This document shows, one piece after another, positions 1 to 12,323 of a stretch of DNA of 64,000 bases. Source of the stretch: Trichopria drosophilae (taxonomy: Eukaryota; Arthropoda; Insecta; Hymenoptera; Diapriidae); the NCBI GenBank assembly GCA_030407085.1, contig CM059584.1, positions 100,687,001-100,751,000 of the forward strand. Direction: 5' to 3'. A model generated the notes under the pieces. That model did no database searches, had not been told where the DNA came from, and worked only from the letters and a program-made list of their open reading frames with translations. The position numbers and the translations under genes are program-made. Position 1 is the first letter of the stretch, and every line of letters begins with the position of its first letter.

Positions 1-174
1 ATTGATTTACAATTATTTAATATTGTTGGGAATTCAAATTTATAATTCGTATGTTTCAAATTAATAATAGAAGCTCATCGTATTCACTAAATTTTTTTCG
101 TTTTTTATGTTCACATATTTTTCGGTCAGTCTTATACAGATTTTTGTATAATCGAGTCATTCGATTTTAAATAA

Positions 175-450
175 AAAGATTGCATTATTTACAAACCTTC
201 CGCTAAACTCTGGTTTTATAATCTAAATCTCCCTAGAAAAATAACAGTAACAATTAATAGATGCCGATCGAATAATTATAGCCTGAATGCTTCCTTTGCT
301 CGGATTGGTTTTATCGATAGTCCTAACTGTGAATGTGGATTTGATTTACAAGATCTAAATCACATATTTTGGCAGTGTCCTCTTTATAATACCCAGCGTT
401 TGTGCCTTTTAATCGTACTTGCCACTTCAAATAATGTCACTGTTAAATAA
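175..450 (+). pseudogene. C-terminal end of a non-LTR retrotransposon (LINE) ORF2, 5'-truncated
   Basis: An open frame without its own start runs from 175 to the TAA at 448-450, about 91 codons. It translates to the familiar tail of insect LINE ORF2 proteins: a segment with NLPRKITVTINRCRSN, then LNASFARIGFIDSPNCECG, then DLNHIFWQCPLYN. The CxCG...H...C spacing is the cysteine/histidine knuckle that follows reverse transcriptase in jockey/R1/I-type ORF2 proteins. The intact protein copies element RNA at a nicked target; here no reverse transcriptase core or endonuclease is present, so this is a dead fragment. Upstream sequence (1-174) breaks the frame. Downstream to about 626 is a likely 3' UTR ending in an A-rich tail (ttaaataaaacaaaaat). 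The clade assignment is from memory of the family; the LINE call itself is firm. Confidence 0.85.
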
Positions 451-1764
451 TCCAAAAACGACAATCTATAAAATATTCTATTCTTTCCTCAACTCTTGTA
501 ATTTAAGCATATGTATAACCATAAAAATGTATGTATCTGCTCTGTAGTGAATGCAATGTTGTACTAATGTGTACATGTGTACATGCAAAATAAGCTCGTC
601 AGAGATTGAAATTGATTAAATAAAACAAAAATAGTTGAATTAATTATGTTATCTTAACTTGCATTTCCACAGTACTCAAAGTTTGGTTGATTACTTGATC
701 ATTTATATATAATTTAACCTTCCATGCTATTTTTGTAATTCCAAATATGTTAACACATTCAAAGATATATTATTACCTATGCTCCCAATATAATGTTAAT
801 CATGAAAAATACTTTAGGGGGAATAAAAGGAAATAATAATATGATTCCAATATTTTTGAAAATTTAGCTATCCTTATATTTAGAAAAATAACCATAATAT
901 ATAGCGATCTAAAACTGTGATGTAGAATGCGATCCAAGTGAATCAACTGCAAATAGCTTGATCCAAATGTCATTAATTTTCAATAAATCGCAGGAACGTA
1001 TATAATTTAAAAAATTAACTCTACCTGTTGAAATTGTTCTTTTGAGCAAATTAACGATTTAGTTAATGATAAATGTTAAGGACATTTTTTTAAGGAAAAA
1101 TATTATTTTAGAAACATCTTCCTAAATATTCTATCTATCTAATTATGAAATTGTGACGTACTCGATTTCATACTCAACTTCAACTTCAAATTTGATATTC
1201 ATTAGTCACTTAATCCTAAATCAAAAGAATAATTTATAATAGTGAATCATACAATGTAACTCTAAACGATTCCAATCATGTGAATCTTGAAATAAAATTT
1301 TGATTATAGAAATGTTTTTAACTCATTTGACATTGTAAAAACAGAATATGTTAATATAATACACTAATTGTAATAAACGAACCGTACTTCATATTGGACT
1401 GAGGGTAAATTACCATATTATCAGTTAATTTGTTCAATTAAAATAAAGAAATGTTGTCAACGACGGAAATCTTCAAAATCTAAATATTAATAGTGGTAAT
1501 TCGAAAGGTTGTACAAGATAATATGGCAATTAATTAGGTAATGCTGTATTGAATAAAGCAGTATTGTAACTTACGCTAATCCAAAAGACGGAAAATAGAG
1601 ATGGAACTCACCTGAAACAAGAGAAATGTAAACTTACTATTGTTTCCAGTTGACTATACCAATTATCGTTACATACAGAGATATATCAATAGCAATCCCA
1701 AATTTGGGATTATCACTTTAAATACAATTCTCACATCTTATATTACATATGACGAATTATATGA
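451..1764. other. LINE 3' tail then AT-rich non-coding DNA
   Basis: 451 to about 626 is the likely 3' UTR and A-rich tail of the LINE fragment. From there to 1764 I see only AT-rich sequence, with no frame, RNA gene or repeat that I can support. Confidence 0.6.
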
Positions 1765-1954
1765 ATACTCTCTAAATTGCTTGGAGTGAAAATTGTGCCA
1801 CATTTTTATTAATAGTGAAAATTTCACTCTATCAAGAGTGAAAAAGAAAAATAATTCACTCCTAGAAGAGTGAATTATCACTCTTAATAGAGTGGAAACT
1901 CCATTCTTCATGAAAGAGTGGATCAATTTTCACTTCAAGGAATTTAGAGAGTAT
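1765..1954. mobile_element. 190-bp TA-flanked MITE with 31-bp terminal inverted repeats
   Basis: The left end reads ATACTCTCTAAATTGCTTGG and the right end is its near-perfect reverse complement (...AAGGAATTTAGAGAGTAT). The inverted match runs about 31 bases through GGAGTGAAAATTG. If the end is taken as CTCTCTAAATT, both sides are flanked by TA, as expected for Tc1/mariner-type insertion. The interior is a string of small palindromes around GAGTGAAA / TTTCACTC, so one strand can fold along its whole length. No coding capacity; a 62-codon minus-strand frame across it is incidental. Confidence 0.8.
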
Positions 1955-4900
1955 ATAGGTATAATATTAGGAGAACGTGATTATGATATCGAAACTTACT
2001 ATCATCATCAGCAGTAGACAGCAGAACGTTACAAATACATATAGTTGAGTAATAAATAGAAATGACAATTAATGATAACGTGTAAATGCAGATAATTATG
2101 AAAGGAGAGTTAATTATTTAATCAAAATGCCTAGCATTTATCATCTCGCCCAGTATATTCACCAAGTATTTACTATCAACATGTTTTAATTCGCAAGTAT
2201 TTTCCCTTAAAGTAAAAAATACAATTTCGTTATTCTGTTTTATTTACATAATTTGTCGCCAATTGTTGCGAAGAGTTTTTACGGCAGTTAGAATTGCTAC
2301 AAGTTTTTAACATGCAAATAAGTGTTCAATTTTTGGTTATGAAGCTAAATAAAATATTTTAAACGAATTTTCGTACATTGTTTCGGACAGTAATTTTACA
2401 ACACTATCAAACTTTGTGTAAATCGATTCGGTAAATGAGAAAAGAAACGTAAAGGGTAATATTCATTTAAGTTTATCTTTTAGTTAATATTTAATAAAAA
2501 TTTCATAACATGTCCTGCCATGATAGAATCTTATTACATTTTTATTCTCACTACATCGTCAAATTTTATAGAAATATGAAGAACGGGGTAATACAAGGAA
2601 ACAAATATAAAATATGTACATACGATAATCGAACATGACTGCCGCTTCCTCATTCTGTCAGAAATTTTTGCGATGAAAAATCTTCAAGACATGCGTCTCT
2701 TTTAGATCAGAAAAATTTTTATTCTTTTTGCAGACCCAATCAACTTTGATTGAATTGAGATTGCAAACATGCGATGTTTGTCGACTTTTATCGTGACTGT
2801 AAACAAAGAAAATAACAAGAACGGAAACATACGTAGGCAGGTAATTTCGAATATAGCAGGAAGAATATTGAAAAATCATAATAATATAACTTTAAAATTT
2901 AGACTCGAGATCTTTTGTGAGAGTGTGGAATCCATGTGGAATCCCGAAGCTTGCTTCGGAGCACCATTTTTACAGGTGAAAACTAAAATTACGCACAGGT
3001 GGAGTGACTCCTATAGTCAGAGCAACGTAAAGCAAGTCCCGGAATATCGATTATTACTGATAGAATTTTCCGTGATTTCTAATTTTCTATTTCATTGTTA
3101 AGTTAAGAAAATGCGCCAATAAATGATAGACAAAATATCAGTTGGTCTGTTCATCAACCGTGATGGCTAAGAAAGTTTTTTTACAGTTATTAAATTCAAT
3201 ATTCTATTTCTGATCTATCTTACAGTTTCTATAACCGTTCCAAACCAATATTTGGATGAAAAAAGTTTAAATTCAAATTATTTTTATAACGACCACATTA
3301 GATGCACTATGCCAATATGGAGAACATATTCTTTCGCTTTATGTTACTCGACTAACTTTCCTGGATTATATTACTGTGGAAAATATTCGTGCGAAAAGCA
3401 ACAGGAGTTTCTTCTTATTACATTCGCACCCTCGCAGATTTTCGCAAGGATGCGACCCCTTCTATTTCTTTTTGGTTCACGAAATGAAAACGTCGTTTGC
3501 AAACCATACAACAAAGGGTTAGCTTAAATTCATGAGAACTTTTAAAGAATATTTTTTCACAGCTTTTAGATGCACATAAATCTTTATGTTTTATGTTTTT
3601 TCACTAGCTATAATATAAATATATTCAATTATTGCATCTAAAAAATAACACTTTACGTATGCTATAATATCAACGTTAATAAAACTGCCTTTAACGCAAA
3701 AACCAAAAACATAATTTTTTTGACAATTGGATAGTGTAAAATACAATATAAAAATTTAACGCAAAATCGCAAAAAGTTTCGGTGAAACGTTGTTTTATCT
3801 CTCGTTAATCGCTAAAATACATCTGGATGTTATGATGCGGTAATTACAATGGTTAATTAGTTATTCAGATGATCGGTAAAGAAAAACCATACAATATATT
3901 ATCATTTTTTACCTGTTATGATTTTTTAAACGAATTGTTGAAAATAATTGTAACTATATTAAAAAAATGATTATTAGAAAAAAGTCCCATACTGTTTGGT
4001 CTAAGAGGAATATGCTCTCAGAATGAAGAAATTATCTACGTTTCTATACAGTTCAGAAATATTACTTGCCAGTATAGGACTTGTATCTAAATAACCAAAA
4101 AATTTTCAGAAATAATGTATTTTACAAGTATAACCCTCTCAGAATAGATGGTATGGGAGTTTTTCAAATAACAATTTTCTCAATGTAGTCACAGAAAATT
4201 CGATTGTATTATATTAATACTATCTAGTCTCGAAAGGAAGTGCATTATAGTATTACATATATTCATTTTTAGACTATTAAAAGATATATTTATTTAATTC
4301 AGCTAATACTTATGCTTATTTATTTTACTACGATTCAGTATTTGAAAAACTGATTTGTACTAATAGTAATAATTCGATCAATAAAATATTAATGATGCTG
4401 GGAAATAACTTATTAACTTCAGTAAATTAGAAAAGAATTAAAATGTATAAACAAACAATACTTTCTTGCAATGAAATAGTAAGAGGAACAAGAACTTGAC
4501 AAAAGTAAAAACAGTTGAACAAACAATGATTTCACGATACAATTTTCTTTGTGTACTACTCAATTTTTAAGGTGACGGGAGATTTGAGAAGTATTTGTTG
4601 CACTAATCTAGTCCTAGTCTTGAGGGATCCGATCGGTTGCTTCATTTTTAGTTCTTTTTCATTACTACAATAGACATATTTAGTGTTGATATAGCGTTGC
4701 ATACAAGTATACTTGTTCTGTAGCTTAGAGCACAAATCTGTGTCTTCTCACAGAATTTAATATTTAATTCAAGAAATAGATACACTACTGAAAATGTGAC
4801 AATTTTGAAAGTGTCTATTGCAGAAATAAACAGATGAAATACAGTGTTATTATAGCTTGACAAATATATATAATATATATATTGAAATCCATTCATATTT

Positions 4901-6290
4901 TAAATACTGCTCATGTGTAACTATCAAGAATTAATAGCAGCCTTTCATAACCGAAAATAAGAAGTTTATACTTTTATTTTATCGACTCTATTCTATACCA
5001 AATAGGTTTTCTTTCACAAAAACCTTCCTTTGATTTGGGAAGCAATAACATCGAAGAAGTAGATCGTTTTCAGCTCTATAAAAGCAACCATCTGTATTTG
5101 AGCTTTCAGAACACGAAGGGAATATTTCAGTCTCCATAAAATAAACATTAAATACTTTATAATTAAAACTAATTATTTCTGCTACACTTAAAACTAAATG
5201 TTTGGGTTACAACATTCGAGTTTGGAAACATGTATCGTAAGTTTTATTTCAGATTGCAATAACTTTTGAATTATTATTATATATTATTTACGAACACCAA
5301 CAAACATATTAGGACAGACTATTATTAAATGACTGACTGCTTCAGAATAATCTTCTAAATTAAGTTGCAAAACCTTGACAATTAAACACACGATGTGTGC
5401 ATAAATATTGCATATTCTTCAATAAAATAAAATATACAAAGCATATATGCGTAGAACAACTATTAGAGGCATAGACATAAAGAGGCATTTATATTCTAGT
5501 ATGCATTGTTTTTTAGATTAAATTTTGTCGATTTTCCGGTGTTTATAAAAGCGATAAAAGTCGAAGAATAGGGATGTATTTTAAGCGCGAGGAGAAAAAG
5601 TAATCCACAATAAAGTCAGATATTCTTTCAATCTGTAACAGTTTTCATTCTTTTCAATCTTTTCTTCCGAATCTTTGAAAAGAAAATATATAGGTCTTTG
5701 ATATTTGACAAGCATTGAGGGAAGTACAGTTGAGAAAAGAGCAAACTTTCATAGAGATAAATACGATTTCTTCACTGACAACAAATCTCATTTGATCCAC
5801 ATAAACCTGCAAACTTTTCTTAGAATATCCCATCAAAAGTATAGAAATTGAACTTGTACATTTTCATCCCATCTGCGTTTGATGACAAAGGCTCATCGTA
5901 CACGTGTAAGAAATACAAAACTTTTTGCAAACTTTTACTGGCGTATAAAGTGCAAATTGTGTCCTTTCTCAATTGTATTCAAATTGAAAAGTATTGTCGT
6001 CTCTCGTCACAATAGTTTAACCTTTAGTTAAACTAAAAACCTGTATATGACATAATTATTTGATTAATTGTACGTATTCAAGATTGCTTATGACTAGATT
6101 AGCGAATTTAGGTGAGGGCTTAGAACCTATTGGCATGTTCTATTTTTAGTGATAGTAATATCTGGTCATTGCAGACTTTCTTTAGTGTCGATGGAGGTTA
6201 CTCGAAACATTGATTACTATAATTATAAGGTGCCATTCGCACTCGTTTCATTAGAATATACTATTTGAAGACACGCCTGCCCTAGTAGGG
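1955..6290. other. AT-rich non-coding stretch
   Basis: No repeat termini, RNA gene or recognisable coding sequence. Frames of 110 codons at 2769-3101 and 91 codons at 3252-3527 have no family resemblance, no neighbouring exon signals that I can defend and no support beyond an ATG and a stop. I treat them as chance. Confidence 0.55.
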
Positions 6291-6738
6291 ATGATCACGA
6301 TAATCTGCCCAGAATTATCCTAGATTTTGATGATCTGGATAGAAACTAGCTCTATAATATGGATAGAAATCATACTAAAAATGACATGTTCTAGTTTCTC
6401 TGCGCATACAAATTTGCAAAGTGATGGAAATATTCTGCTTAAATTCATGGTGTTCTTTTTTCGAATCTAGCATTGTGTTTTATTTGTATTTCCCATACAG
6501 AAATGGCAGCAAACTTCATCAAGCAAAACAAAGAATATGCTAAAGGTACAATTTACTGCTTGTTGATCTAAAAATTTCTTTGTAAGTCGATTTGACATAA
6601 TTTCGACCAGTTTTGTTATTTGGGTTGCTTCGCTTGTAAGGATATTGACGAGAATCTAGCCAGAATTATCCTAAATTTTTATGATCTGGGTAGAAACTAG
6701 CTCTATAATACGGGTAGAAATCCTACGAAAAAAGACAT
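6291..6738. repeat. Pair of ~97-bp direct repeats 351 bp apart
   Basis: 6291-6386 and 6641-6738 are the same sequence in the same orientation with scattered substitutions. Shared blocks include CCAGAATTATCCTA, ATGATCTGG, TAGAAACTAGCTCTATAATA and GGTAGAAATC-like ends. The 250 bp between them is unique. This may be a partial tandem duplication or two copies of a short element whose ends I cannot define. Confidence 0.7.
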
Positions 6739-7099
6739 GAATTCTCGCCGAAATTTACCGAGACGCAAGACATTGAGACAGACATATAGTTTAACATGAG
6801 TGCGACAAGGTCCTACAACTTATCGTCCTCGGCTCGATTCGAGAATCTCGAATACCTCTCAATCGAACGCCCAATATGGCGGCTCGCTCTCAGCTGATTC
6901 GCCTGCACATTCTGTCGCGATTGTTTACAAAGCTGTTGTAAAGATCAAAACTTCATTTCGAATGATAAATTGTTTACATTTACAAATTTCGCGCCCTAGG
7001 TCGTAAGTCGATATATAATTATTGTGATGGTCACAATTGTTTCGCTAAAGGGATAAACTTATACTCAGAAAAATGGTTGGTAAAAATTGATGCTAAACT

Positions 7100-7330
7100 A
7101 TAGACAAATCGATATCAGATTCGTAATCATCGATCTGGAAAACCCTCGAACGATCCGTTTCAAGAGAACCCGATTGGTTTCATTAAATTCGTCCGCCATA
7201 TTGGATCCGACATTTTGAAAAAAGTAGTCAGTTAAACTGGCAGTTCAACATTTTGAAAATTGGCTGAGTTATAGCCAAAGAAACCCATGGGCCAACTACA
7301 ATGCTACAGGTCCGGTTTTTCGTTCCTTCC
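7100..7330. repeat. Dispersed repeat, copy 1 (TCCGCCATATTGGATCCGACA family)
   Basis: Blocks ATATCAGATTCGTAATCA, GTCCGCCATATTGGATCCG, TTCAACATTTTGAAAAT and GGCCAACTA occur in this order. The same blocks in the same order recur at 37325-37765, with a weaker match at 35465-35630. The family is repetitive and ancient in appearance. I see no termini and no open frame, so I do not assign it to a transposon class. Confidence 0.65.
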
Positions 7331-7699
7331 AATTACAGTAACTGGTTCGATCTAGATTCCAGTTGATATACATGCAATAAAAAATGGTACAATCTTATTT
7401 TATCCGATAACAGATTTTTCTTTCCGTGCAGCACCAGCAAAAATTGCTAATTTCGCTCTTCATAAGTAGTCTGATTTATTTATTTTTAGACAGAACAAAA
7501 GTTATCATTATGCATGATTTAAAATCTACATGTCCTGAATTGAATAAGTCAAATTGGCAAAATCTTTAATATCGACAATTTCTCTCTGTAGTCTATTTGA
7601 ATTCTCAAATCTATTTTAAATATAATTTATGTAAACTTACTTTGCAGTGTGCTTTCACGATTACTGGATATATGTAAACGCACAAGGATTCATTGCCTC

Positions 7700-8260
7700 T
7701 TGCGGTATGAACATTGATAATATATGACAATCTATTCGAAAAGGGATCATGGTAGATATTTATTCATGCGTTGGCGAGAGTGCATGTCGAAAATTTATAC
7801 ATATGTCTTACATGCATTACATGAGTTAGGTGTAATCGCGCATATATCGGTAAGATCCGAGGTAAGGACGAAGAAGTACGTATTGCATAAGGAAATATCT
7901 GGGAATCGCGTTATCAAGACAAAAGCTGGCAAGTCGAGGTAGGACACAGGGAGAAGTTTCTTGTCCTTCCGGATATATCGTTCATGCCAAAAGAAACGCC
8001 AGCTAAAACACAGCTGCTGCGAACGACGGTATATCACGCGTTGTACCGAGCACCAGAATAAGAAGGCCACTGCGCCGCTGCAAAGGTTGATAAATTTTCA
8101 ATGCAGGTGCTGCCATGGAAAACGACGTCGTACCTTCGACGATGATCGTAAACCGAGTGCTGCTATTACGTGATATCGGTAAAAACTAAAGGACACTCGT
8201 AACCTGCGTTGAAAGTCGCAATTTATCCGATAGGGGGTGCAATAATTCGGGGACACCATG
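7700..8260. other. GC-richer unique block
   Basis: This block is clearly more GC- and CpG-rich than its surroundings (for example around 8020-8170). It has no repeat ends and only short frames of 70-91 codons on both strands, so a protein is not supported. Blocks of this type in an otherwise AT-rich insect desert may be regulatory DNA or non-coding exons; that is inference. Confidence 0.35.
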
Positions 8261-9569
8261 ACACTTATCTCCAATAACTGCGGTCTTTGCTGTCAATGAA
8301 AAAAAAAATGGAACGAAATTATAAAAAATTCAAGTTTTCATAATTTTTTAATATAAGTGAAAACGCATGAAATTTCAAGTAGGATGCATGGAATGCTAGT
8401 CGCATTACAAGTGTAGTCATTTTACGCCCGAGGATTACACACACATGCCATTTTACACTCAAGTGCTGAGTTGGCTCGTTCAGTTTAAGTTTTCAAACTA
8501 GCTTTAATGCTCAGATAAGGTTTATTAGCAACAAAATAATGCGTAAGTAGGATTGTTTATAATTCTCGGTGTTGTGTAGAGATTTTGAAACTGTACTGCG
8601 AATAGTTTAGCCTTGCATTAAGTGAGCTAAAAGCTCAGTAACACCTTGATCCACTTGTATGGATCTAGGCAGTTTCGCGTTGCATTTTAGGTATGAAGAT
8701 AGCGGGAAAAAGAAGTGGGAAGGCTTTGTTTTTGTCTTCCCGACTTATACCAACGATAAATCTCGTAGGGCTCTTCTCGCACTGGCAGATTTACCGAAAA
8801 AAAAGATCTACGGCGCGTAACGACTTGCTGCCTTCCTTGGAAATTCTCTCAAGAGCGTTCGATACAGAAAAGAAAAAATTTCATCATTTACATACAGTAA
8901 GGAAATTTAAAATAAAGCATTATACAAATTAAGCACTATATTTTAACAGCGTATAATTAAAAATCTATTTGAAAATTATAAACGACGGAGTTTATTCGGC
9001 TAATTAAAAGCTTTCATCTTTTATCTTTTTTCAGTCTTTCAATTCTTTTGTGTAAAGTTCTGTTATATTAAAAAAGTGTAGATAAATTAATCAGAATAAT
9101 TGCTTTAAGGTCAACTTGTTTACCCAAGCAGCAATTTCAATTACCTAGACCAAGCAGAACACAGAATGCCCTTATAACGGAAAATTTATTCTTACTCCTA
9201 TAGAGTGAAGTCTTTGGCACAAAGGAATGTAGTCATCTTCTTGAAGGAGTAAAATTTGATTTTAAAATAATAATAATTCGCTCGTTTTAGGAAAGGCTAA
9301 ATAACAAGTAAATTTTCGTTTAAAAATATATTTAGAATAATTTCCATTAACGATGAATTTGTCATAAATTAAGTAATTGATTCTTTACAAGTACACTGAG
9401 AAAAAGGAGTGTTTGCTGTAAAGAAATATCATTCAAATGAAAAGTTGACCTTAGCAGTCGATGCGACTGACTATATTTAAAGTTAATAAAAATAAAAAAA
9501 AAAAATTTGAAACTCAGGTAGAAAATAAGAAGAATGAGAAAAAGGATCCAGTAGGTTAAAATACGGAAA
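8261..9569. other. AT-rich non-coding stretch with one orphan MITE-like end
   Basis: The only item noted is TACACTGAGAAAAAGG near 9391. It resembles the TACACNGAGAAAAA ends of the MITEs at 30605 and 49189, but no matching right end was found. The 79-codon frame at 8693-8932 is unrecognised and unsupported. Confidence 0.45.
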
Positions 9570-10086
9570 AAATAAATGGGTGAACCTCAAAAACCCGACA
9601 AATCACAAAACAGATTCTAAAACCCGATATTCAAAAACCAGACATTTAAATAAACAGACAATCAAAAACTAAACTACATACAAAACATGGTCTCGGTTCG
9701 ACGTCCTTGGGGTCTCACTGGAAGGTCATGTAAAAATGTTTGACCAAAGAATTCAATTTTTAGGTTTCTTGAAGGTCAAATCAGTTTGATCCTCGGATTA
9801 TTTATTAAGCACACTTAGAATTGAATCATTAATAAATGTCTGTAAATATCTTGTTGAACAAAATTTTGAAATGTCTGGTTTTTTGCATGCCAGGTTTTTT
9901 AAGTGCCTGTTTTGTGATTTGCCGGGTTTTCGAGGTGCACCCAAAACAGACATTAAACAACCAGACATTTAAAAATGCACAAATATTTTAAAAGTCTGTT
10001 TTTTGAAATGTCTGGCTTTTTAATGTCGGGTTTTTGAAGTATCTGTTTTGTAATTTGTTGGGTTTTCGAGTTGCACCCAAATAAAT
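9570..10086. mobile_element. Foldback element built of short sub-repeats, 8-bp target duplication
   Basis: The element spans 9578-10078. The left end GGGTGAACCTCAAAAACCCG is inverted at the right end (CGGGTTTTCGAGGTGCACCC at 9923-9942, and again as GGGTTTTCGAGTTGCACCC ending at 10078). The flanks 9570-9577 and 10079-10086 are both AAATAAAT, an 8-bp target duplication, which hAT-, P- or Merlin-type insertion would give. The arms are made of degenerate ~14-bp units such as AAAACCAGACATTTA and AAAACCCGACATT. A complete extra right end sits inside at 9942, so the right arm is duplicated. The central segment 9690-9880 is unique and non-coding. Confidence 0.85.
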
Positions 10087-10787
10087 TAATGATTGCTCAT
10101 TTTCAATCATGTGCAGCTCCTGTCTCATACATCGAACTATGATTTATTACATAAAAAATAAAAAATGTTGAACGTCCGTAACGAAGGTATTTAGGTGATT
10201 CTAAAATCCAAACAAAGAGTCGAAAATGGTTTAACATTCAGTATGTCAGGATACGTAAGTGGTTACGGATACGTACAAACGTTTACATAGCTTACACGAA
10301 TTTAACGGACCAGAGGAAACTGCGGTACTATAGAAAAAGCACGATGAAATGTTTGTTACGTTCACGGTAAAGAAGTGCAAAGCTGTGACTATAGGTACGC
10401 CGCTTTGTTCTACAGTCTCGAGTTCATTCGAAGAGGCTTGAATGGATAAAAGTTCAACTTTTTCAGGAAAGAGCTCTTCGCTAACCAAGTTTACCGCGAT
10501 TGATAGTAAGTACCAATCACACCTTTTTTCCGGAATGTAATTAAAGACTACTTAGGTCTCGTCTTTAAATTGTATTTTTAAAGATGAATTGAGAACTTGA
10601 GATTCAATAAGTGAAAGTAAGGTTCTACAATGCGTGTCGAGATATAAGATATTCTTCGACGTTTATGTCTACGTTTATTATTTAAAAAACTTCTACGGTT
10701 TTAAAGGTTCGAAACTCCTTAAGTTTTATAGAACTTAAAATATAATATAATTGTAATTTGGTTATTCTATTAATTTATTGTACTTTA
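10087..10787. other. Non-coding, with a slightly GC-richer patch at 10200-10540
   Basis: An 80-codon minus-strand frame at 10246-10488 lies in the patch but matches no family that I know. No other signal is seen. Confidence 0.4.
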
Positions 10788-11905
10788 CTCATTAACGCCA
10801 GGAATTACATTTTTGTCGCAATTCTACGCAATTTGCATCGAAATTGACGAGAAAAAATTGAAAGGTATATCCTTCTCAATTGGACCATCAAGATTCTGAT
10901 GTCAAAATTGAGTTTCAGCTCTCAGGAATTTCAATATGGCGCGAAATTCGAATAACAAATTTTAAGAAATTTAGGAAATATTTACTGTTATCAAATTTTT
11001 TAACTATCAGAATATTGGGGTTCTATTCAGACCGTGAAGAAACTATTTGAATTCTTAGAAAATGCTTTGCTTTTGGCCCACTATACTTCAGCGATCACAA
11101 AATGGCGTTCCAATTGAAAATTTCTTTTAAAAATTTCTGAACGATCTAACTAAAAAACTATGAGCTTTTCATGAAAAATGCTAACAACAAAACGTTCTTG
11201 GAATGCATCGAGGAACATACTGAGATTTGTCCAAATTTTGTAAATGATAATTTCAGAAATTCTTTATTTTAATTTTTTTATATCATTTTTTGTTGCTTTC
11301 AATTTCCTCCAAATGTTCATTAGTCTTTGAGAAAACGAATTTTAAATATTATAGTTCAAGATTTTATTCTTCGAAAACAATGAACTTTCGGAAAAGTCAC
11401 AAAGAACAACAAATGCTTAAAATTCGCCAAAGAATGTATCAACATTTTTTCAGATATTGCAAAAATTGAAATACAAAATTTCTCAAAATATCGCTTAAAA
11501 CCCCTGAAAAAATCAAAATTCTTCCTCCATGAATTCTAAGAATGTTTTGTTCCTTACATTCGTCGAAATAAGCTCATCAGTTTTGAGTTTTGAGGGTCCT
11601 GAAATTTTTCAAAGCAATTTTCATCTTGACGTAATTTTGTCAATTTCCCTTCGCAGTTTGAATACAATCCCAATACATACTCTGAAATAGAAAAAAATTA
11701 ATAAAAATAGATATTTCAAAACCTTTTTGCTATTTTTTTTGGTAAATTTGACGCAATATTGGAATTCCTAATAAATGAAAATCAATTTTGACCTCAGAAT
11801 CTTGAAGAGCGATAAATACCTTTCAATTTTGGTCCCCTTCAATGTTGATACACAATACTTCTTTTACATTGAGGTGATAAAAATGTAACTCCCGGCGTTA
11901 ATGGG
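10788..11905. mobile_element. piggyBac-like non-autonomous foldback, CCCATTAACG family, copy 1
   Basis: The right end reads GGCGTTAATGGG followed directly by TTAA (11906-11909). The left end CTCATTAACGCCAGGAATTA is its inverted counterpart, with the flank decayed to TTTA. The arms match well beyond the ends: ATTGAAAGGTAT, TCAAGATTCTGA and TCAAAATTGA all recur inverted, giving arms of roughly 200 bp. Ends of the form TTAA-CCC...GGG-TTAA are diagnostic of piggyBac-type insertion. There is no transposase frame inside the 1.1 kb, so it must have been moved in trans. Confidence 0.8.
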
Positions 11906-11909
11906 TTAA

Positions 11910-12323
11910 GTAAATATCAGCAAATTCAATATTTAAAAACAACAAATTTTTACACACATTAATTTATTTTTCTATATTTATATTATCCCTAAAATAAATA
12001 TACTCGTTGATCTGTAATATATGTATAAAATATAGAGGACAAAGTATTTGAGAACAGATTTAAATCCCGTACTATACCATTTATATTTATAAAAAGAAAT
12101 TAATTTTGATTTTCAATAATTAAAATCACATTTCTGAATAGAGAAAATAATACGAAGTATTACGAGCTATAAAGTACATAATGGATGAAACTCATTTCTC
12201 TAAATTCTCATTTAGCCAGAAGAGATTTAATACTTGAACAGTAATTGACGAACATCAGAATTAAAATTCAGGGTCTTCTGCTAGCTTCCAGTAAATATTT
12301 TTTGAAGATAGTTGTTAATAGGC
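11910..12323. other. AT-rich non-coding
   Basis: I see nothing in this stretch beyond AT-rich sequence. Confidence 0.5.

Noticed and set aside
2769..3101. 110-codon plus-strand ORF
   Set aside because: No family resemblance, lies in plain AT-rich DNA, and a length reachable by chance over 64 kb and six frames.
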